This document shows positions 35,379 to 43,858 of a stretch of DNA of 64,000 nucleotides, piece after piece. Every line of letters begins with the position of its first letter. Position 1 is the first letter of the stretch. The stretch spans positions 1,869 to 65,868 of the forward strand of contig PXQV01000001.1 in NCBI GenBank assembly GCA_003021175.1. Direction: 5' to 3'. The notes below the pieces were generated by a model that saw only the letters and a list, made by a program, of their open reading frames with translations, had not been told where the DNA came from and searched no databases. This DNA comes from Halobacteriales archaeon QH_7_66_36 (GTDB lineage: Archaea; Halobacteriota; Halobacteria; Halobacteriales; Haloarculaceae). A program made the position numbers and the translations under genes.

Positions 35379-35503
35379 CCGCACGTGTGACACGCGCTGT
35401 CAGACGCGTCGCGGGTCGGCGTGCGCCCGCCGTAACTCGATCCGGATGAACCGAACGTCTGACGGATGTCTGACGGGTGTCTAAGTCGTTCGGGCTGGTG
35501 TGT

Positions 35504-35734
35504 ATGCACATGCGCATACGCCGGGGCGAGTTCGAGCGCATCCGCTCGGTCGTCTCCGAGGCCGATCCGGACCAGCCGATGACGGCGAGTGAGCTACTCG
35601 CGCTGTTGGACGAACACGGCGAGGAGTTCGACAGCGCACACCAGATAGCGACGGTGCTCGGCCGGCGTGCGGAACACGGCGACGTGGAGATCATCCGCGA
35701 GCAGCCGTATCGGTATCGGATCGACGGATCGTGA
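35504..35734 (+). CDS. small haloarchaeal protein with winged-helix character
   Basis: A 76-aa protein from ATG 35504 (or ATG 35510): MRIRRGEFERIRSVVSEADP, then MTASELLALLDEHGEEF, ATVLGRRAEHGDVEI and a terminal strand RYRI. The helix-helix-wing order suggests DNA or protein binding. No named family. It is a single gene between the DUF5815-like gene and the peptide transporter operon. Confidence 0.6.
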   Translation: MHMRIRRGEFERIRSVVSEADPDQPMTASELLALLDEHGEEFDSAHQIATVLGRRAEHGDVEIIREQPYRYRIDGS

Positions 35735-35761
35735 CGGCGCTGTCCCCGACTATTTTCCCCC

Positions 35762-35770
35762 GTATTTAAG
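35762..35770 (+). promoter_or_regulatory. TATA box of the peptide ABC transporter operon
   Basis: GTATTTAAG lies about 20-33 nt before two possible ATGs (35786 and 35795). The spacing fits a leaderless message starting near 35790, which slightly favours ATG 35795 (MSRDVDRREF). Confidence 0.55.
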
Positions 35771-35785
35771 TTAATTCGCTGGTAG

Positions 35786-37417
35786 ATGGGTAGTATGTCA
35801 CGCGATGTCGATAGACGCGAGTTCCTGACGCTCGCCGGAACCGCTGCCGGAGCGGCGACGCTGGCCGGCTGTTCCGGTGGCAACGAGACGGCGACCGAGA
35901 CGAGCGGCGGGTCGACCCCGATGGACACCGGAACGCCGGAGGAGGAACTGCCGGAGCCGGAGACGCGAGAGGAGCATCTCCAGCGGACGAACCGCCTCGT
36001 CCACGACGACGCGCCGTGGATCTTCCTCAACCGCCAGTACAGCGTCTACGGCAAGTCGGCCGACGTCGAGTGGGAGGCGCGCCGCGACGAGCGGATCGAC
36101 GGCTACGCCATCGAACCCACGGGGAGCAAGTCGTCGGTGATGATCACACAGTCCAAGATGGATACGGGGCTCGACCCGCACGACCACCGCGAGACGACGA
36201 CCGACAACATCGTCACGCAGGCGTACGAGGGACTGCTGGAGCGGGACCGCGAAGGGAAGGTCGTCAATCAGTTGGCGACGGGATACGAGCGGCTCGAAGC
36301 CGGGCAGGTCCAGTTCGAACTCCGCTCCGGCGTCTCGTTCCACAGCGGCGACTCGCTCACCAAGGAGGACGTCGCCTTCTCCATCAACCGTATCGTCGAC
36401 CCGGAAGCCGGCGACCTCGAAAGCTCGCAGTCCGACCAGCTCGCGGGGGTGACGGGTGCCGAGCCGGCAGACGGCGACAGCGCCGTCATCGTCAACTCGG
36501 ACGGCATCAACCCCGTCGTGTTCGCGCTGTTCGCGACGTACTGTGACATCGTGAACAAGTCGTGGATCGAGAGCAACGACGCGGCGTACATCAACTCCAA
36601 CATGGAAGGCACCGGGCCGTTCATGCTCGACACCTACGAGCAGGACGTGCGAGTCGTCTTCGAGAGCTACGACGATTACTACATGGACGCCGCGCCGGCC
36701 GACCAGCTGACGATTCAGTCCGCCGGCGAGCCGTCGACGCGGGTGAACCAGCTGCTCAACGACGAGACGGACATCATCGTCAACGTCCCGCCGCAGAACA
36801 TCTCGCAGATCCAGAGCGCCGACAACGCGTCCATCAGCGCGGTGCCGAGCACGCGGATCATCTACAACGCGATGATCTACAATCGGGAACCGTTCGACTC
36901 TGTCGAGTTCCGACAGGCGATGAACTACGCTATCGATCTGGAGAGCATGGTGAGCAACGTGCTCGGCTCCTTCGGCGACCAGACCGGCCAGCCGACGCTG
37001 GAAGGGTTCACCGGCTACAACCCCGACCTCGACCCGTACCCGTATGATCCGGACGAGGCGGAGCGGCTCGTCGAAGCGAGCGGCTACGCCGGCGCTGAGA
37101 TCGAACTCCACACGCCCAGCGGTCGCTATCTGAAGGACCTCGAGATCTCGCAGGCGGTCGTCAGCTACCTCGACGAGCTGGAGAACGTCTCCGCCAGCGT
37201 GAAACAGCGAGACTTCGGAAAACTCGTAGACGAGCTGCTCGACGGGGAGTTGGAGACGAGCCCCGCCTTCTATCTCATCGGGTGGGGGAACGCGGCGTTC
37301 GACGCGAGCCAGACCATCATCCCGCTGTTGACGAGCGACGGCGCGCTCACCTCCTACCGCAACGACCGCGTCGACGAGCTGATGGATCAGGCACAGAGCA
37401 TGGGCGGCGAGAGCTGA
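35786..37417 (+). CDS. dppA: dipeptide/oligopeptide ABC transporter substrate-binding lipoprotein with permuted termini
   Basis: This 543-aa SBP family 5 protein has a Tat signal (DRREFL) and lipobox LAGC (Cys29), so is an anchored lipoprotein. Residues 60-110 (REEHLQRTNRLVHDDAPWIF, YSVYGKSADVEWEARRDERI) are what normally forms the C-terminal tail of this family. The usual mature N terminus (MITQSKMDTGLDPHDHRETT) begins only at about 117. The protein then ends at RVDELMDQAQS, exactly where that tail would follow. Ligand is probably a peptide, from the operon. Start could also be ATG 35795. Confidence 0.9.
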   Translation: MGSMSRDVDRREFLTLAGTAAGAATLAGCSGGNETATETSGGSTPMDTGTPEEELPEPETREEHLQRTNRLVHDDAPWIFLNRQYSVYGKSADVEWEARRDERIDGYAIEPTGSKSSVMITQSKMDTGLDPHDHRETTTDNIVTQAYEGLLERDREGKVVNQLATGYERLEAGQVQFELRSGVSFHSGDSLTKEDVAFSINRIVDPEAGDLESSQSDQLAGVTGAEPADGDSAVIVNSDGINPVVFALFATYCDIVNKSWIESNDAAYINSNMEGTGPFMLDTYEQDVRVVFESYDDYYMDAAPADQLTIQSAGEPSTRVNQLLNDETDIIVNVPPQNISQIQSADNASISAVPSTRIIYNAMIYNREPFDSVEFRQAMNYAIDLESMVSNVLGSFGDQTGQPTLEGFTGYNPDLDPYPYDPDEAERLVEASGYAGAEIELHTPSGRYLKDLEISQAVVSYLDELENVSASVKQRDFGKLVDELLDGELETSPAFYLIGWGNAAFDASQTIIPLLTSDGALTSYRNDRVDELMDQAQSMGGES

Positions 37418-37427
37418 ATCCGGGCAT

Positions 37428-38459
37428 ATGGGTTCGTTCGGTCGTTTCTTGCTCAAGCGCTCCCTGCAGGGGGTGGTAGTGATACTCGGCGTCATCAGCG
37501 TTCTGTTCGTGCTCCGGTACGTCACGCCGGGAAGCCCGGTCGACTTCATCGCGCCACTGGACGCCAGTGACGCGACCCGACGGCGCATCGCCGAGTCGCT
37601 CGGCCTGAATCAGCCACTCTACGTCCAGTACGGCGACTACATCGTCTCGCTGTTACAGGGCGAGATGGGCTACTCGTACCGCTCGCGGACGGCGGTCGCA
37701 CCCCGCGTGTTCGCGAAGCTGCCGGCGACGCTGGAGTTGGCCGTCGCGGCGACGGTCGTCGCGGTCATCCTCTCCATCCCGCTGGGTGTCATCAGCGCGA
37801 CGCGACGCCACACCGGACCCGACTACGCCGCGACGGTGTTCTCGTTTCTGGGCATCTCGACGCCGAACTTCTGGCTGGGCGTCATGCTGGTCATCCTGTT
37901 CGCGGTGCAGTTCGGCGCGTTTCCGACCAGCGGTCGCCCCGTCGGCCTGCTCGACGCGCTCGGGCATCTGGTCGTCATCGCGGGCCCGGAACGCGGCTGG
38001 GCGCTGCCGCTGAACGTCGGTTCCTTCGTCGCGGCCATGCAAAACTGGCTGTTACACGTCACGCTGCCGGCGATAACGCTGGGGACGTACTTCACGGCGC
38101 TCATCACCCGGCTGACGCGGTCGGGGATGCTCGACGAACTCGGGCGCGGCTACGTGCAGGCGGCCCGCGCGAAGGGGCTGCCGACGACGCTGGTGCGGTA
38201 TCGCCACGCGCTGCGCAACACGCTGATACCGGTCATCACCGTCGTCGGCCTCCAGCTCGGAACGCTCATCGGTGGGGCCGTCATCACGGAGGCCGTCTTC
38301 GACTGGCCGGGGCTCGGCTCGCTCATCATCGACGCCATCAACAACCGCGACTGGCCGCTCATTCAGGGGAGTCTGGTCGTCATCGGCGCGGGCTTCGTGG
38401 TCGTGAACGTCGTGGTCGACGCGCTGTACGTGCGGCTCAATCCGAGGGTGTTGGAATGA
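37428..38459 (+). CDS. dppB: peptide ABC transporter permease DppB-type
   Basis: This 343-aa inner-membrane permease has the BPD_transp_1 fold with about six helices. The N terminus (FLLKRSLQGVVVILGVISVLFVLRYVTPGSP) is typical of DppB/OppB. The cytoplasmic coupling EAA motif is YVQAARAKGLPTTLVRYRHAL. It begins 10 nt after the binding-protein stop and overlaps dppC by 4 nt. Confidence 0.93.
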   Translation: MGSFGRFLLKRSLQGVVVILGVISVLFVLRYVTPGSPVDFIAPLDASDATRRRIAESLGLNQPLYVQYGDYIVSLLQGEMGYSYRSRTAVAPRVFAKLPATLELAVAATVVAVILSIPLGVISATRRHTGPDYAATVFSFLGISTPNFWLGVMLVILFAVQFGAFPTSGRPVGLLDALGHLVVIAGPERGWALPLNVGSFVAAMQNWLLHVTLPAITLGTYFTALITRLTRSGMLDELGRGYVQAARAKGLPTTLVRYRHALRNTLIPVITVVGLQLGTLIGGAVITEAVFDWPGLGSLIIDAINNRDWPLIQGSLVVIGAGFVVVNVVVDALYVRLNPRVLE

Positions 38460-39553
38460 TACGACGCCTGCTCGACGCCGTTACGGGCCGACTCTCGCCG
38501 CGGACGGTGCAGAACCTCCGCTCGGAGTTCGACACCAGCCCGCTCACAAAGGTCGGCGTCGGTATCCTCGTGGTCGTTCTCGTGACGGCGGTGTTCGCGC
38601 CGCTGCTCGCCCCGTGGAACCCCGAGGCGCAGAACCTCGACAGGTCACAGCAGCCACCGCTGGGCTTCACGCGCGCGGAGAATCAGACGACACAGGAGAC
38701 GGTCGACGGCGAGGTGCAGCTGATTCAGGAGACGGTGCAGGTGAACGCGACCGTCGCACACCCGCTCGGGACAGACGGTCTCGGCCGGGATATGCTATCG
38801 CGCGTCGTCTACGGAGCGCGCACCTCGCTCGTCGTCGGCGTGCTCGGGACGCTGCTCGCGATGCTCGTCGGCGTCCCGGTCGGTCTCGTCGCCGGCTACT
38901 ACAAGGGCCGGGTCGACGACGCGCTGATGCGGGTGGCAGACGTGAGTCTCGCGTTCCCGTCGCTCGTGCTCGCCATCGCGCTCGTCGGCCTGTTCGGACA
39001 GGCGGCCGTGGAGGTGCCCGACCCGCTGGTCACGACCGGCCTCGCCGCCGCAATACGCGGCGTCACCTCGCTGCCCGGTGGGCTGGCGTACCCGACCGGG
39101 ATGCCCGCGACGTTCACGCTCCCCGGGACAGTCATCCTCGTCGTCGGCATCGTGAACTGGGTGTGGTTCGCGCGCGTGGCTCGCGGCGAGGCGCTCGGCG
39201 TGCGCGACGAGGAGTACGTGAAGGCGGCCCGGTCGCTCGGCGGACCCGACCGGTTCATCATCCGTCGCCACGTGTTCCCGAACAGTATCACGCCCGTGCT
39301 CGTGCTCGCCACCATCCAGATCGCCGCCATCGTCCTGCTGGAGAGCGCGCTCTCCTTCCTCGGCTTCTCGGGGACGACCCTCTCGTGGGGCTTCGACATC
39401 GCACAGGGGCGACAGTACCAGACGACATCGTGGTGGATCGCCGCCATGCCGGGCCTCGCCATCGTGCTCACGGTCATCGGCATCAATCTCGTCGGTGACT
39501 GGCTCCGCGACGCGCTCGACCCCGGTATCGAGGGCGAAGGAGGTGGCGTCTGA
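38456..39553 (+). CDS. dppC: peptide ABC transporter permease DppC-type
   Basis: This 365-aa permease pairs with DppB. It has an N-terminal helix (VGVGILVVVLVTAVFAPLLA), an exterior stretch of about 55 residues, then DGLGRDMLSRVVYGARTSL, and the EAA loop EEYVKAARSLGGPDRFIIRR. It is longer than the usual 290-310 aa because of external insertions at about 55-100 and 180-205. Stop overlaps the next ATG (TGATG). Confidence 0.92.
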   Translation: MIRRLLDAVTGRLSPRTVQNLRSEFDTSPLTKVGVGILVVVLVTAVFAPLLAPWNPEAQNLDRSQQPPLGFTRAENQTTQETVDGEVQLIQETVQVNATVAHPLGTDGLGRDMLSRVVYGARTSLVVGVLGTLLAMLVGVPVGLVAGYYKGRVDDALMRVADVSLAFPSLVLAIALVGLFGQAAVEVPDPLVTTGLAAAIRGVTSLPGGLAYPTGMPATFTLPGTVILVVGIVNWVWFARVARGEALGVRDEEYVKAARSLGGPDRFIIRRHVFPNSITPVLVLATIQIAAIVLLESALSFLGFSGTTLSWGFDIAQGRQYQTTSWWIAAMPGLAIVLTVIGINLVGDWLRDALDPGIEGEGGGV

Positions 39554-40734
39554 TGCGCGACCTCCTGCGCGTCGAGGGGCTGTCGACCCGCTTTTTCACC
39601 GGCGAGGGACAGGTGAACGCGGTCGAATCGGTCGACTTCACCGTTCGCCAAGGCGAGATCCTCGGCATCGTCGGAGAGTCGGGCTCGGGCAAGTCCGTCA
39701 CCGCGCTGTCGCTGCTCGACCTCGTCGAGTCGCCCGGCGAGGTCACGGCGGGGCAGCTGTGGCTCCGCGACGCTGATCTCGCCGACGAGTTCCCCGGGGC
39801 CGCCGACGGGGCGTTCGTCGACCTGCGCGAACTGCCCGAACGGGTTCGCCGGTCGCTGCGCGGTCCCACCTTCAGCATGATATTTCAGGACCCGATGAGC
39901 AGTTTCAACCCGTCGCTGACCGTCGGCGAGCAGATAGCCGAGGCGGTGGAGGTGCAGCGGCGTGCCGACGCGAACCCGCGCTCCACCCGCTCGCGCACGG
40001 AAGGGTACGGACTCGGCTCGTACGTCGTCGACGGACTGCTCCCGAACCGCGATTACACGGGAGAGGAGAGCCACGACCGGGCGGTCGAACTGCTCGAACG
40101 AGTGGGCATCCCCGACCCCGAAAAGCGGGTCGACGAGTACCCACACGAGTTCTCCGGCGGCATGTTACAGCGCGCGATGATCGCACAGGCGCTGGCCGGC
40201 GAGCCGGACCTGCTCGTCGCCGACGAGCCGACGACGGCACTCGACGTGACGATACAGGCGCAGATCCTCGAACTGCTGCGCGACATTCAGGCCGACCGGG
40301 AGATGAGCATCCTGCTCATCACGCACGACTTGGGCGTCATCGCGCGGATGTGCGACCGCGTAGCGGTGATGTACGCCGGCCAGATCGTGGAGCGGGGGAC
40401 GCTGGAGGACGTGTTCGACGACCCGGTCCACCCGTACACGGAGGGACTCATCGGCTCGATTCCGGACCTCGACGACCCCGCGCCGCGGCTCCAACCGATA
40501 GAGGGCAACGTGCCCAGTCTGCTCGACGACGAGATGCCGCGCGGCTGTTACTTCGCCGACCGGTGTCCGAAGGCGATGGCGGCGTGTCTGGAGCCGCAGG
40601 CGGAGCGGCCGGTCGGCGGGAAGGAACACGCCGCCCGCTGTGTGCTCGTCGACAGCGACTACGACGAGCGCGACGCGCTCTCCGACGGCCCTGAGCACGA
40701 CGCGGTGGCCGATGGCCGGGGTGACGACGTGTGA
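39553..40734 (+). CDS. dppD: peptide ABC transporter ATP-binding protein DppD-type
   Basis: This 393-aa ATPase powers the transporter. Walker A is GESGSGKS, the signature is EFSGGMLQR, Walker B is [12 protein letters not shown]. The C-terminal oligopeptide-transporter cap has [16 protein letters not shown], which holds cysteines that bind an iron-sulfur cluster in DppD. An insertion of about 40 residues ([20 protein letters not shown]) after the Q-loop makes it longer than usual. It overlaps dppF by 4 nt. Confidence 0.93.
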   Translation: MRDLLRVEGLSTRFFTGEGQVNAVESVDFTVRQGEILGIVGESGSGKSVTALSLLDLVESPGEVTAGQLWLRDADLADEFPGAADGAFVDLRELPERVRRSLRGPTFSMIFQDPMSSFNPSLTVGEQIAEAVEVQRRADANPRSTRSRTEGYGLGSYVVDGLLPNRDYTGEESHDRAVELLERVGIPDPEKRVDEYPHEFSGGMLQRAMIAQALAGEPDLLVADEPTTALDVTIQAQILELLRDIQADREMSILLITHDLGVIARMCDRVAVMYAGQIVERGTLEDVFDDPVHPYTEGLIGSIPDLDDPAPRLQPIEGNVPSLLDDEMPRGCYFADRCPKAMAACLEPQAERPVGGKEHAARCVLVDSDYDERDALSDGPEHDAVADGRGDDV

Positions 40735-41795
40735 GCACGCCACTTCTCGAAGTCGCCGACCTGAAGAAGTACTACACCGACGACATCGGGCTGGTGGACC
40801 GCGTTCTCGGCACGGAGACGACCGACGTGCGGGCCGTCGACGGCGTGAGCTTCAGCGTTCAGCGCGGCGAGACGCTCGGTCTCGTCGGGGAGTCCGGCTG
40901 CGGGAAGTCCACGACCGGCGAGACGCTCCTCGCGCTGGAGGAGGCGACCGACGGTGACGTGCGCTTCGACGGCGCGAGCGTCTTCGAGATGGCCGACGAC
41001 GCCCGCACGGAGTTCCGCCAGCGCGCGCAGGTGGTGTTCCAGGACCCCTTCTCCAGTCTCGACCCGCGGATGACCGCCGGCGAGGCAATCGCGGAGCCGC
41101 TGGTCGTCCACGACATCGGGGATAGCGAGACGCGCCGAGCGGAGGCGAAGGAGCTGCTGGAACGCGTCGGACTCGCGGCCGATCAGGTCGACCGCTACCC
41201 ACACGAGTTCTCGGGGGGGCAGCGCCAGCGCATCGGCATCGCACGCGCGCTCGCGCTCGACCCGGAGTTTCTCGTGCTCGACGAGCCGGTGAGCGCGCTC
41301 GACGTGAGCGTGCAGGCGCAGATACTCAATCTGCTCGAAGATCTGCAGTCGGAGTTCGGGCTGACCTACCTGTTCATCGCACACGACCTGAGCGTCATCC
41401 GGCACATCTGTGACCGCGTCGCCGTCATGTATCTCGGCGAGATCGTCGAGCGCGGACCGGTCGACGCCATCTTCGAGTCGCCACAGCACCCCTACACGGA
41501 GAAACTGCTGGAGAGCGTCCCCCGCGCGGACACGAGCGAGCGGGGCCGACGGGTCGATGCGCTGGAAGGCGACGTACCCTCGCCGCGCGACCCGCCCGCA
41601 GGCTGTCGGTTCCACACGCGGTGTCCGTACGCGCGGGAGGCGTGTCGCGCCGACCCGCCCGACGACTACGACGCCGAGACGACGGGCCAGCAGGTAGCGT
41701 GTTTCCGCGCGCTCGACGATCACCCGTACTGGGAGAGCGAGCCAATCGAGCGTGCGGCGGCGAGCGACGGCGAGCGACGCCGCACCGACGACTGA
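40731..41795 (+). CDS. dppF: peptide ABC transporter ATP-binding protein DppF-type
   Basis: This 354-aa second ATPase starts at GTG 40731. It has Walker A GESGCGKST, signature EFSGGQRQR, Walker B FLVLDEPVSALD and the C-terminal cap GCRFHTRCPYAREAC. With DppD it forms the heterodimeric motor. It is the last gene of the dppABCDF operon (35786-41795). Confidence 0.93.
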   Translation: MSTPLLEVADLKKYYTDDIGLVDRVLGTETTDVRAVDGVSFSVQRGETLGLVGESGCGKSTTGETLLALEEATDGDVRFDGASVFEMADDARTEFRQRAQVVFQDPFSSLDPRMTAGEAIAEPLVVHDIGDSETRRAEAKELLERVGLAADQVDRYPHEFSGGQRQRIGIARALALDPEFLVLDEPVSALDVSVQAQILNLLEDLQSEFGLTYLFIAHDLSVIRHICDRVAVMYLGEIVERGPVDAIFESPQHPYTEKLLESVPRADTSERGRRVDALEGDVPSPRDPPAGCRFHTRCPYAREACRADPPDDYDAETTGQQVACFRALDDHPYWESEPIERAAASDGERRRTDD

Positions 41796-41842
41796 CGGCT
41801 CCGGACGGGAACGTTTTCCACGACGGCCACCCCAGAGGCGGT

Positions 41843-42334
41843 GTGACCGAAGAGAGCGAGCAGACGGACGGCCCGGCGTTTGCCGGCCTCGGAGCGGGCG
41901 CGGCCATCCGCGAACACTGGAACGACCTCGTCGACGACATGGAGACGACCGCCGCGGAGTTCCGCGAGGCGGGATGGGAGACGCTCGAACTCCACCCCGG
42001 CGACGTGACGGTCGTCACACGGAGCAATCGCGGCTTCGACGTGCTCGTCCCAGACGACGAGTTCGAGCGGCTGCGCGAGTGGGTCGCCGACGCCGACTTC
42101 ACCGACCACGACGTGTACCGCGCCGAGGCAGGCATCACCTTCCTCATGGTCGTGCTGAAAGCTCCCGACGCGGAGCGGGCGATCTGCTGTCCGCTCTACT
42201 ACGGCGACGACGACGCCGACACGCTCCGCGACCTCGCCGCGGCGGACGGGGCGCTGTGGACACACGTCCGTCGCCTCTCCGAGGAGTACGTCCACCTCCG
42301 ACACGACGACCCGGAACCGTTCCTCCCCGAGTGA
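41843..42334 (+). CDS. haloarchaeal conserved protein (DUF7529-like)
   Basis: A 163-aa soluble protein from GTG 41843 (VTEESEQTDGPAFAGLG); the track start inside dppF is not plausible. Conserved-looking parts are WETLELHPGDVTVVT, GFDVLVPDDEFERLREWV and ERAICCPLYYGDDDADTL. I recall this as a DUF7529-type family found only in haloarchaea; no function is known. Confidence 0.7.
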   Translation: MTEESEQTDGPAFAGLGAGAAIREHWNDLVDDMETTAAEFREAGWETLELHPGDVTVVTRSNRGFDVLVPDDEFERLREWVADADFTDHDVYRAEAGITFLMVVLKAPDAERAICCPLYYGDDDADTLRDLAAADGALWTHVRRLSEEYVHLRHDDPEPFLPE

Positions 42335-42370
42335 CCCAAGACTTATTCTCACGTCCCCTGACGGGTCGCC

Positions 42371-43780
42371 ATGCGCCCTCCACTCGTGTTCGCCGTCCTC
42401 TTAGTCGTGAGTGTGGTCGCTCCGGTCGGTGGCGGCGTGGCCGCTTCCACCGCCGACGAATCGGCGGCACTGACTGATTCCCCGCCGAACGCGACCGTCA
42501 CGAACCTGTCTCGGGCCCTCAGGGGTCTCTACGGGGAACTCACGTCCGCGGAGGCGCTCGCCCGCGCACGGGACAGCGGGGGAGTCGAGCCGGCCGACTC
42601 GGTCGTAGTCGGAGACGTTCCCGTCGTCCGGCTCGAATCCCGCGAGCTCGTCACTCATCTCGACGACCGACCGGAACCGACCACCACCGCGCGGTTCTTC
42701 GGGCTGGTGAACGGGACGGACGCGAACCTCTCGCTCGTGCAGACGAACCCGACGACGATGCGAAATCCGAAGGCGTTCACCCTCTCGCCGGAGAGCATGC
42801 GCGTCGTCGCGACCGACGACACCGTCTCCGTCCTCGTCGACACGGCCGCGGTTCGGCTCCGGTACTTCGGCGGATCGGGAACAGACCAGCCGGTGCTCCG
42901 GCCGGGCGAGCGGTACGCGGCGCGGTTCCACGTCGGGTCGCTCGACCAGTACGCCGAGTTCGAGGACGCGCCGACGGCGGCGTTCGTCGACCCCGAGGCC
43001 ACGCTCGCATGGAACGACCTCGCCCGTGGGACCGACGACGAGCGGGTTCGACTGACTGCCACCGGTGACGACCTCGCGGTCCGGGCGACCACCGCTCCCG
43101 GAACGACGGTTCGCGTCCGACTCGTGGGGGCGCACACCGGCGTCGTGCTGGTGAACCAGACCGCTCGCGTGACCACCGACGGCCGAGCGTCGGTCCGAGT
43201 GAAGGCGGACGCGGTGCCTGCGGGGACGAACGTCACCGCCGAACTGCGGCCGGTCGGCTACGAAGCCTCCCCGAAGGCCGTCCCCGCTCGCGTCGTCGAC
43301 TCTTCCGCGTCTATCGGTCCCGCGACGCTCGGCAAAACGGGGGGTGCGTCGGTCGAGTACGTCTTCAGGCTGCGGGATACCCGGCTGGCGCTGGGTGGCT
43401 TCCTCGTCCTCGGAACGCCGTCCGGTACGGTGCTGGCGGTCGAGCCGTACCGGGCGGGGACCACCACAGCGGATCTCGTGATTCCCGAGGAGCGACGGCC
43501 GCCGTCGGGAACAGCGCTCACCGTGACCGCCTACCGCGATTCGGACGACGACGACGGGGCGTTCGAGCCGACTGACGAGCCGTACCGGGCGAACGGCACC
43601 GTCGTCCGAGCGAGCGTCACGTTCGACCCGGACGAGACACCGACGGCCACGGCGACCCCGACATCGGGCGAGTCCGCAACCCCGACGCCGCCGACCGCCA
43701 GCCAGCCCGGCTTCGGACTCGTGCCCGCGCTCGGGGCGCTCGCGGCCCTGTGCGCCCTCGCCGCCGCTCGCGGCCGTTGA
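42371..43780 (+). CDS. secreted PGF-CTERM surface protein
   Basis: This 469-aa protein has a Sec-type signal peptide (FAVLLVVSVVAPVGGGVAA), an exterior beta-rich body, a Thr/Pro-rich stalk (TATATPTSGESATPTPPT) and a C-terminal PGF motif (QPGFGLVPALGALAALCALA, ending in AARGR). PGF-CTERM tails are cut by archaeosortase and lipid-attached. The last body domain (DSDDDDGAFEPTDEPYRANG) resembles a haloarchaeal surface-protein module. It is likely glycosylated; role unknown. Confidence 0.8.
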   Translation: MRPPLVFAVLLVVSVVAPVGGGVAASTADESAALTDSPPNATVTNLSRALRGLYGELTSAEALARARDSGGVEPADSVVVGDVPVVRLESRELVTHLDDRPEPTTTARFFGLVNGTDANLSLVQTNPTTMRNPKAFTLSPESMRVVATDDTVSVLVDTAAVRLRYFGGSGTDQPVLRPGERYAARFHVGSLDQYAEFEDAPTAAFVDPEATLAWNDLARGTDDERVRLTATGDDLAVRATTAPGTTVRVRLVGAHTGVVLVNQTARVTTDGRASVRVKADAVPAGTNVTAELRPVGYEASPKAVPARVVDSSASIGPATLGKTGGASVEYVFRLRDTRLALGGFLVLGTPSGTVLAVEPYRAGTTTADLVIPEERRPPSGTALTVTAYRDSDDDDGAFEPTDEPYRANGTVVRASVTFDPDETPTATATPTSGESATPTPPTASQPGFGLVPALGALAALCALAAARGR

Positions 43781-43801
43781 GTACGAAACCCGAAACTGCT
43801 C

Positions 43802-43845
43802 TGCGAATATCGTAACAGGTCGCCGGGTTTATTACGATGTGCGAA
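43802..43845 (+). promoter_or_regulatory. carB promoter with two inverted TTACGA-type sites
   Basis: TGCGAATATCGTAA (43802-43815) and TTACGATGTGCGAA (43832-43845) are near-palindromes that share TTACGA halves with sites at carA. The TATA-like TTTATTA (43828-43834) is about 28 nt before the carB ATG, and the second site overlaps it, so binding there would block initiation. Confidence 0.55.
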
Positions 43846-43858
43846 CTCGGGTCGAGTA

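Noticed and set aside
35798-37588. 596-aa ORF antisense to the peptide-binding protein
   Set aside because: Shadow ORF; the plus-strand protein has signal peptide, lipobox and family motifs.
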